This document shows, piece by piece, positions 4,847-8,465 of a stretch of 8,465 nucleotides of DNA. The notes below the pieces were generated by a model. It ran no database searches and was not told the origin of the DNA. It saw nothing but the letters and a program-made list of their open reading frames with translations. The stretch is from Cytophagaceae bacterium. Its GTDB lineage: Bacteria; Bacteroidota; Bacteroidia; Cytophagales; Flexibacteraceae. A program made the position numbers and the translations under genes. Each line of letters begins with the position of its first letter. The first letter of the stretch is position 1. The stretch is taken from assembly GCA_947464365.1 (NCBI GenBank), contig CANHWS010000148.1:1-8465 (forward strand), given 5' to 3'.

Positions 4847-6898
4847 TTACTCCGCCACAGCAACTTCAAGCCAGCAGTCAGCAAGTTGGAGGGTGTGCGT
4901 GGCATTGACATAATCGGCTGGGGAGGCGGTATGCACATTGATGTATTGCTGCGGGTGCCGCTCGGTGATCGGGAACCAAGAGCTCTGGACCTGCAACATC
5001 AGCCGATGGCCAGGCAGCAGGGTATGGCAAATGTCATTTAGGTCAATGACAAGCTCGGCAGGTTCGCCCGGGGTGAGGGGTGTAGGGTTGGCCCCGCCAT
5101 TGCGATAACGGGCCCGCATGGCATCCCAGCGCAGCAGCTGTTGGTAGCCGCCTGGGTGGTAATTGCTTTTGGGGTTCGGCACGGGGGCGAGGTTGCTATT
5201 GGCCTCAGGCACATCTGGATAGACATCAATCACCTTGACAAAAAAGTCGGCATCCGTGGCAGTGGAGCGCAGTTTGAGGTGTACACGGGCCTTGCCGCTG
5301 ACGGTCAAGGATTTCATCAGGGGTTGGGTCTGGAAGGAAAGCACATCGGGGCGTTTGGTGTTCGGGCGTTGGTCCTCCAACATATATTCTTTCTCGAGGC
5401 CTGTACTAAGCACGGCGGAATGTGGCACAGGGTGCAACGGATCAGCGAGGTAGGAGGCGGTACTTGCTGGTTGGTCTTGTTGCTCACGACGGAGGGCCCC
5501 ACTTTGCTGCGGAAACCACTTGACGACTGTTGTAGGTTTTCCCCAAAGTGTTTTGTGGGCAGGCCATTGGTTAAATCGCTGCCAGACGTTGCTGCCACCT
5601 TCAAAAACGTGGACGGTGGAAATGGGCGCACGGGCTCCAGAAGCCTCTGCACTGTTTTTGGCGTTACTGATGCCCTCTAGGTAGTGCTGGAAGAATGGGA
5701 ACTCGACATTCTGTTGGTACCAATGGCTGGTGGCCGCCCCAAACCGAACCGGCCCAATCGCCTTGCCCGAGTCGCGCGCCCATTGCCCATGCCACCAAGG
5801 GCCCATAGCCAGATAGGCATGGGTTTCAGGGCTGTTCTGACGGATAGATTGATAGTCTTGCAAGGCACCGAATAGGTTTTCGGTGTCATAAAAGCCCCCT
5901 ACGATCAAGACCGCGGGCTTAACCCGCCGAAAATGCGGTATCGCATTGCGTGCCTGCCAATAGGCATCATAGTCTTGGTGCGTTGTCAGCGAGTCCCAAA
6001 ATGGGATCGTTTGCTGTAGGTAAGATCGGCCTAGGTCTGAGGTAGAGCCAGCCTGCAAGAAAAACTGGTAACCATCAGGGTTGAGGTGGGTATATCCCTT
6101 GTTGCCTTTAGGGGTTGGTTTGGGCCGTTCTTGCCCAAAACCCGAAAAGAAATTAAAGGCATGCGGGGTCAGGAAGATGCCATGTCGCCTGAAGTCATCC
6201 CCTGTCCACCAGTCGGCAACTGGGGCTTGTGGGCTGGCAGCTTTGAGGGCTGGGTGGGCATCTAGCACAGATTGACTGCTGTAAAACCCTGGGTAAGATA
6301 TTCCCCAAGTGCCAACCCTGCCATTGTTGTTAGGCACATTCTTGACCAACCAATCGATGGCATCGTAAGCATCAGTAGCCTCATCAATCAGGGCAGCTGT
6401 TTTGCTACTCATTGGAGATTTGCGGGCTGCTGCAATTTCGGCCACTTGGTTATGTGGGCCTTTGTATGGGCGCATGTCAACAAACTCCCCTTCGGACATG
6501 TACTTGCCCCGTACATCCTGATAGGCCACAATATAGCCTGCCCTTACCACCTCAGGATTGGGACCTAGCCAAGGTTTCATGCTATCAGGTTCGTATGGGC
6601 CGACACCATAAGGCGTTCGGGTTAGCAGAATTGGATGAGGTTTAGCGTTGTCCTTAGGCACATAGATTACGGTGTAGAGTTTCACCCCATCCCGCATCGG
6701 TACCATGGCCACCTGCTTGGTATAGTTCGCACGGATATATTTGGCTGTTATCGGCTGTTTAGCGTCAGGAACTTGCGCATATCCTGCTGAAACCAGACTG
6801 ATTTGAATGCCAATCAAACAATACAATATACGTGACAAGGTGGACCAATACATTGGCCATGACCCCATCCGGCTGGCAGGAAGAAGCGTTTCAGACAT
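4847..6898 (-). CDS. Exported CocE/NonD family (S15) alpha/beta-hydrolase, alpha-amino-acid ester hydrolase-like
   Basis: Encodes 683 residues from ATG at 6898. GTG at 6901 lies in frame just before it. ATGs at residues 11 and 16 are alternatives; residue 16 would give a compact signal peptide. All starts keep the hydrophobic segment ending SAGYA|Q, so the enzyme is exported. Family landmarks in order (683-residue numbering): MRDGVKLYTVIYVP near 68-81; LLTRTPYG, with the Tyr near 97 probably in the oxyanion hole; AYQDVRGKY near 125-133; nucleophile Ser201 in GISYPG; Asp338 in GGFYDTE; His370 in GPWWHGQW. A C-terminal jelly-roll (X-Pro dipeptidyl-peptidase C-terminal type) follows from about 510. 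The DEATDAYDAIDWLVKNVP segment and overall layout resemble alpha-amino-acid ester hydrolases and glutaryl-7-ACA acylase-like proteins more than cocaine esterase. Likely reaction: hydrolysis or acyl transfer on esters or amides of amino acids or short peptides; the natural substrate is unknown. It lies 66 bp downstream of an S9 peptidase gene on the same strand, probably one operon. Confidence 0.92.
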   Translation of the reverse strand: MSETLLPASRMGSWPMYWSTLSRILYCLIGIQISLVSAGYAQVPDAKQPITAKYIRANYTKQVAMVPMRDGVKLYTVIYVPKDNAKPHPILLTRTPYGVGPYEPDSMKPWLGPNPEVVRAGYIVAYQDVRGKYMSEGEFVDMRPYKGPHNQVAEIAAARKSPMSSKTAALIDEATDAYDAIDWLVKNVPNNNGRVGTWGISYPGFYSSQSVLDAHPALKAASPQAPVADWWTGDDFRRHGIFLTPHAFNFFSGFGQERPKPTPKGNKGYTHLNPDGYQFFLQAGSTSDLGRSYLQQTIPFWDSLTTHQDYDAYWQARNAIPHFRRVKPAVLIVGGFYDTENLFGALQDYQSIRQNSPETHAYLAMGPWWHGQWARDSGKAIGPVRFGAATSHWYQQNVEFPFFQHYLEGISNAKNSAEASGARAPISTVHVFEGGSNVWQRFNQWPAHKTLWGKPTTVVKWFPQQSGALRREQQDQPASTASYLADPLHPVPHSAVLSTGLEKEYMLEDQRPNTKRPDVLSFQTQPLMKSLTVSGKARVHLKLRSTATDADFFVKVIDVYPDVPEANSNLAPVPNPKSNYHPGGYQQLLRWDAMRARYRNGGANPTPLTPGEPAELVIDLNDICHTLLPGHRLMLQVQSSWFPITERHPQQYINVHTASPADYVNATHTLQLADCWLEVAVAE

Positions 6899-6964
6899 CA
6901 CAAATTCGGATTATTGGTGTAGGGTAAGGTATCTGATCAATCAGAACATACAGGAAAGATCAAC

Positions 6965-8465
6965 CTAAAGGCTGCGGTCAAAGAAGGCCTTGATGGTCCG
7001 GAACAAGTGGACACGATCGGGGCCCAATACGTTATGCGGATGGCCAGGATAGATCATGTATTCGAACAGTTTTTTGTCCTTGATTAGCTGGCTTGCCATT
7101 TGCTGGCTGTGCTGCCACAGGACCACGTCATCGACCGTGCCATGGATCAGCATTAGTTTGCCTTTGAGGTTTTTGGCCTGCGACTTGAGGTTGTTGGCGG
7201 CATAGCCTTCTGGGTTCTGCTGCGGGCGGTCCATATAGCGCTCCGTGTACATGATCTCGTAAAGCGACCAATCGATCACAGGGCCACCAGCGCATCCTGC
7301 CTTGAAGACATCAGGGTGACGGGTCATTAGGCTGGTCGTCATGAATCCGCCAAAACTCCAGCCGGAAACTCCCATACGGGCAGCATCCACAAAAGGCAGT
7401 TGTTTCAGGTACTCAACCCCTTTGAGCTGGTCTTGCATCTCGAGTGTGCCTAACTGGCGGTGGGTAGCATTTTCGAAATTCAGCCCACGGTTACCAGACC
7501 CACGCCCATCGAGTGTGAAGACGACATAACCTTCCTGCGCAAAGTGGTACATCCAGAGGTCTGCGGACATATTGAAGCCATTGGTAACCAGCTGCGCATG
7601 TGGCCCGCCATAGACATAAACAATGGTTGGGTAGCGTTTGCCAGGCACCATATTGGCGGGTTTGATCAGGCGACCATGTAGTGGGGTGCCATCCTCAGCT
7701 GTGAGCCGTACTAGCTCTGGCTTCGAGACATTGTTTTCGGCCAATGGGTTAGCGGCACGGTAGATTGAACTAGGTTTGGACTTGGTCTGCTGATCCCAGA
7801 TCAGGACCTCGTACGGCATATCTGGATTACTGTAAGCATCAACCATATAACGACCAGATGGGCTTGCCTTGCCGACGTGTACGCCTGGGGAATTAGCATC
7901 AATATCTTGCAGTTGCGCGGGTTTGCCACTCATGACCGTGACCCTCGCCAAGTGTTTATCCAAGCCTACGTTGGCCGTGATCTGACAATTTACGATGGCC
8001 GATTTACCCTCTTGGGCGATGCTACTGACCTCCAAAACGTCAAAATCTCCTTTTGTGAGCTGCTGGACTACTTGCCCATCTTTGTGATAGAGATAGAGGT
8101 GATTATGACCGTCACGCTCGCTCATCCAGACGAAGTGATCGGCCCCAGACCCAGCCGCAAACTGCAGTGCCTTAGGCATAAACATCGGTCCATGTTCGGG
8201 CTCAACATATTTGGGATGCCGCTCTTCAAACAGGGCTTTGTCAAAAGCACCCGTGCTGGCCACAAACCGCAAGAGTTTCATGTGGTTTTGGTCCCGATTG
8301 ACGACGGCGATGTAGATAAAGGCGTTATCAGGGCTCCAGGTGATGTTTGTGAGGTATTGTTCTGGGTCGCCAAATCCGTTGGCCCCAGGGTTGATAAATA
8401 CGGTGGCCTTGGTACTGAGGTTGTAGACCCCAAGGGTGGCATGGTGGCTAGCGGTGCCAGCCATT
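6965..8465 (-). CDS. S9 family (DPP IV-type) prolyl dipeptidyl peptidase, 5' end outside window
   Basis: About 500 C-terminal residues are present; the reading frame runs off the window edge. Typical DPP IV proteins are about 700-760 aa, so roughly the first third is missing, including the start, any signal peptide and most of the N-terminal propeller. The ATG at 8464 is probably internal. Residues 1-230 (window numbering) are the end of the eight-blade DPP IV propeller (ITWSPDNAFIYIAVVNR; SERDGHNHLYLYHKDG). Residues from about 255 are the alpha/beta-hydrolase domain: VYGGPHAQ with the oxyanion Tyr285, DGRGSGNRG, nucleophile Ser370 in GWSFGG, YTERYMDRP, Asp446 in HGTVDD and His477 in GHPHN. 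The triad is complete. The family releases N-terminal X-Pro or X-Ala dipeptides; the Glu-Glu motif that sets this specificity would lie outside the window, so the exact activity is inferred. In Bacteroidota these enzymes are usually periplasmic. It is probably co-transcribed with the CocE-like gene downstream. Confidence 0.93.
   Translation of the reverse strand, partial: MAGTASHHATLGVYNLSTKATVFINPGANGFGDPEQYLTNITWSPDNAFIYIAVVNRDQNHMKLLRFVASTGAFDKALFEERHPKYVEPEHGPMFMPKALQFAAGSGADHFVWMSERDGHNHLYLYHKDGQVVQQLTKGDFDVLEVSSIAQEGKSAIVNCQITANVGLDKHLARVTVMSGKPAQLQDIDANSPGVHVGKASPSGRYMVDAYSNPDMPYEVLIWDQQTKSKPSSIYRAANPLAENNVSKPELVRLTAEDGTPLHGRLIKPANMVPGKRYPTIVYVYGGPHAQLVTNGFNMSADLWMYHFAQEGYVVFTLDGRGSGNRGLNFENATHRQLGTLEMQDQLKGVEYLKQLPFVDAARMGVSGWSFGGFMTTSLMTRHPDVFKAGCAGGPVIDWSLYEIMYTERYMDRPQQNPEGYAANNLKSQAKNLKGKLMLIHGTVDDVVLWQHSQQMASQLIKDKKLFEYMIYPGHPHNVLGPDRVHLFRTIKAFFDRSL

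Noticed and set aside
4691..5041. Open frame of 116 codons on the + strand starting in the intergenic repeats
   Set aside because: It begins inside repeat copy 1 and continues antisense to the CocE-like gene's jelly-roll; the protein is built from translated repeats and has no recognisable features.
5141..5680. Open frame of 179 codons on the + strand
   Set aside because: Fully antisense to the CocE-like gene, in a GC-richer region where chance frames are long; no motif or signal sequence.
6899..6901. GTG as the start of the CocE-like gene
   Set aside because: An ATG follows directly in the same frame, and the signal peptide lies further in; the ATG at 6898 or a later one is more likely.
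6932..6945. Small hairpin TCTGA-TCAA-TCAGA between the two hydrolase genes
   Set aside because: Only a 5-bp stem with no T-run; too weak to call a terminator, and the genes are probably co-transcribed.

Overview
The window looks like part of a chromosome from a member of the Bacteroidota. This rests on several features. The signal peptides end in A/G followed by Gln. The translation starts have no clear Shine-Dalgarno sequence. A carboxypeptidase-regulatory-like beta-sandwich is present at the N-terminus of an exported protein. WD40 repeats and CARDB-like Ig folds are combined in one exported protein. Finally, a TGTCTGAA...GGATT intergenic repeat sits at gene 3' ends, of a type I recall as common in this phylum (from memory, not searched). 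Genus cannot be decided from the sequence.

Left half (1-4642, + strand): two tandem paralogous genes encode exported WD40 proteins. The first (70-1191, 373 aa) is a signal peptide, eight 41-residue WD40 blades and a short lysine-rich tail. The second (1268-4642, 1124 aa) has nearly the same signal peptide and the same type of C-terminal cap and basic tail. Between these ends it carries a carboxypeptidase-regulatory-like domain, one propeller of about eight blades, two Ig/CARDB-like domains, and a second propeller of about eight blades. The two genes also share their 5' leader and part of their 3' flank, so the duplication probably included flanking DNA. No catalytic domain is visible in either protein. 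They look like extracytoplasmic scaffold or binding proteins of unknown partner.

Middle (4643-4846): a 204-bp convergent intergenic region filled by three copies of a repeat family. Two copies face each other as an exact 16-bp inverted repeat. The third lies just after the stop codon of the right-hand gene. A degenerate fourth copy follows the stop of the first WD40 gene.

Right half (4847-8465, - strand): two exported or envelope serine hydrolases on one strand, 63-66 bp apart and probably co-transcribed. The upstream gene is a 5'-truncated dipeptidyl-peptidase IV-type S9 peptidase (6965-8465). The downstream gene is a CocE/NonD (S15, alpha-amino-acid ester hydrolase-like) hydrolase (4847-6898). 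Together they suggest periplasmic processing of peptides or amino-acid esters. This half is visibly more GC-rich than the WD40 half. No tRNA, rRNA, CRISPR array, transposase or phage gene was seen.
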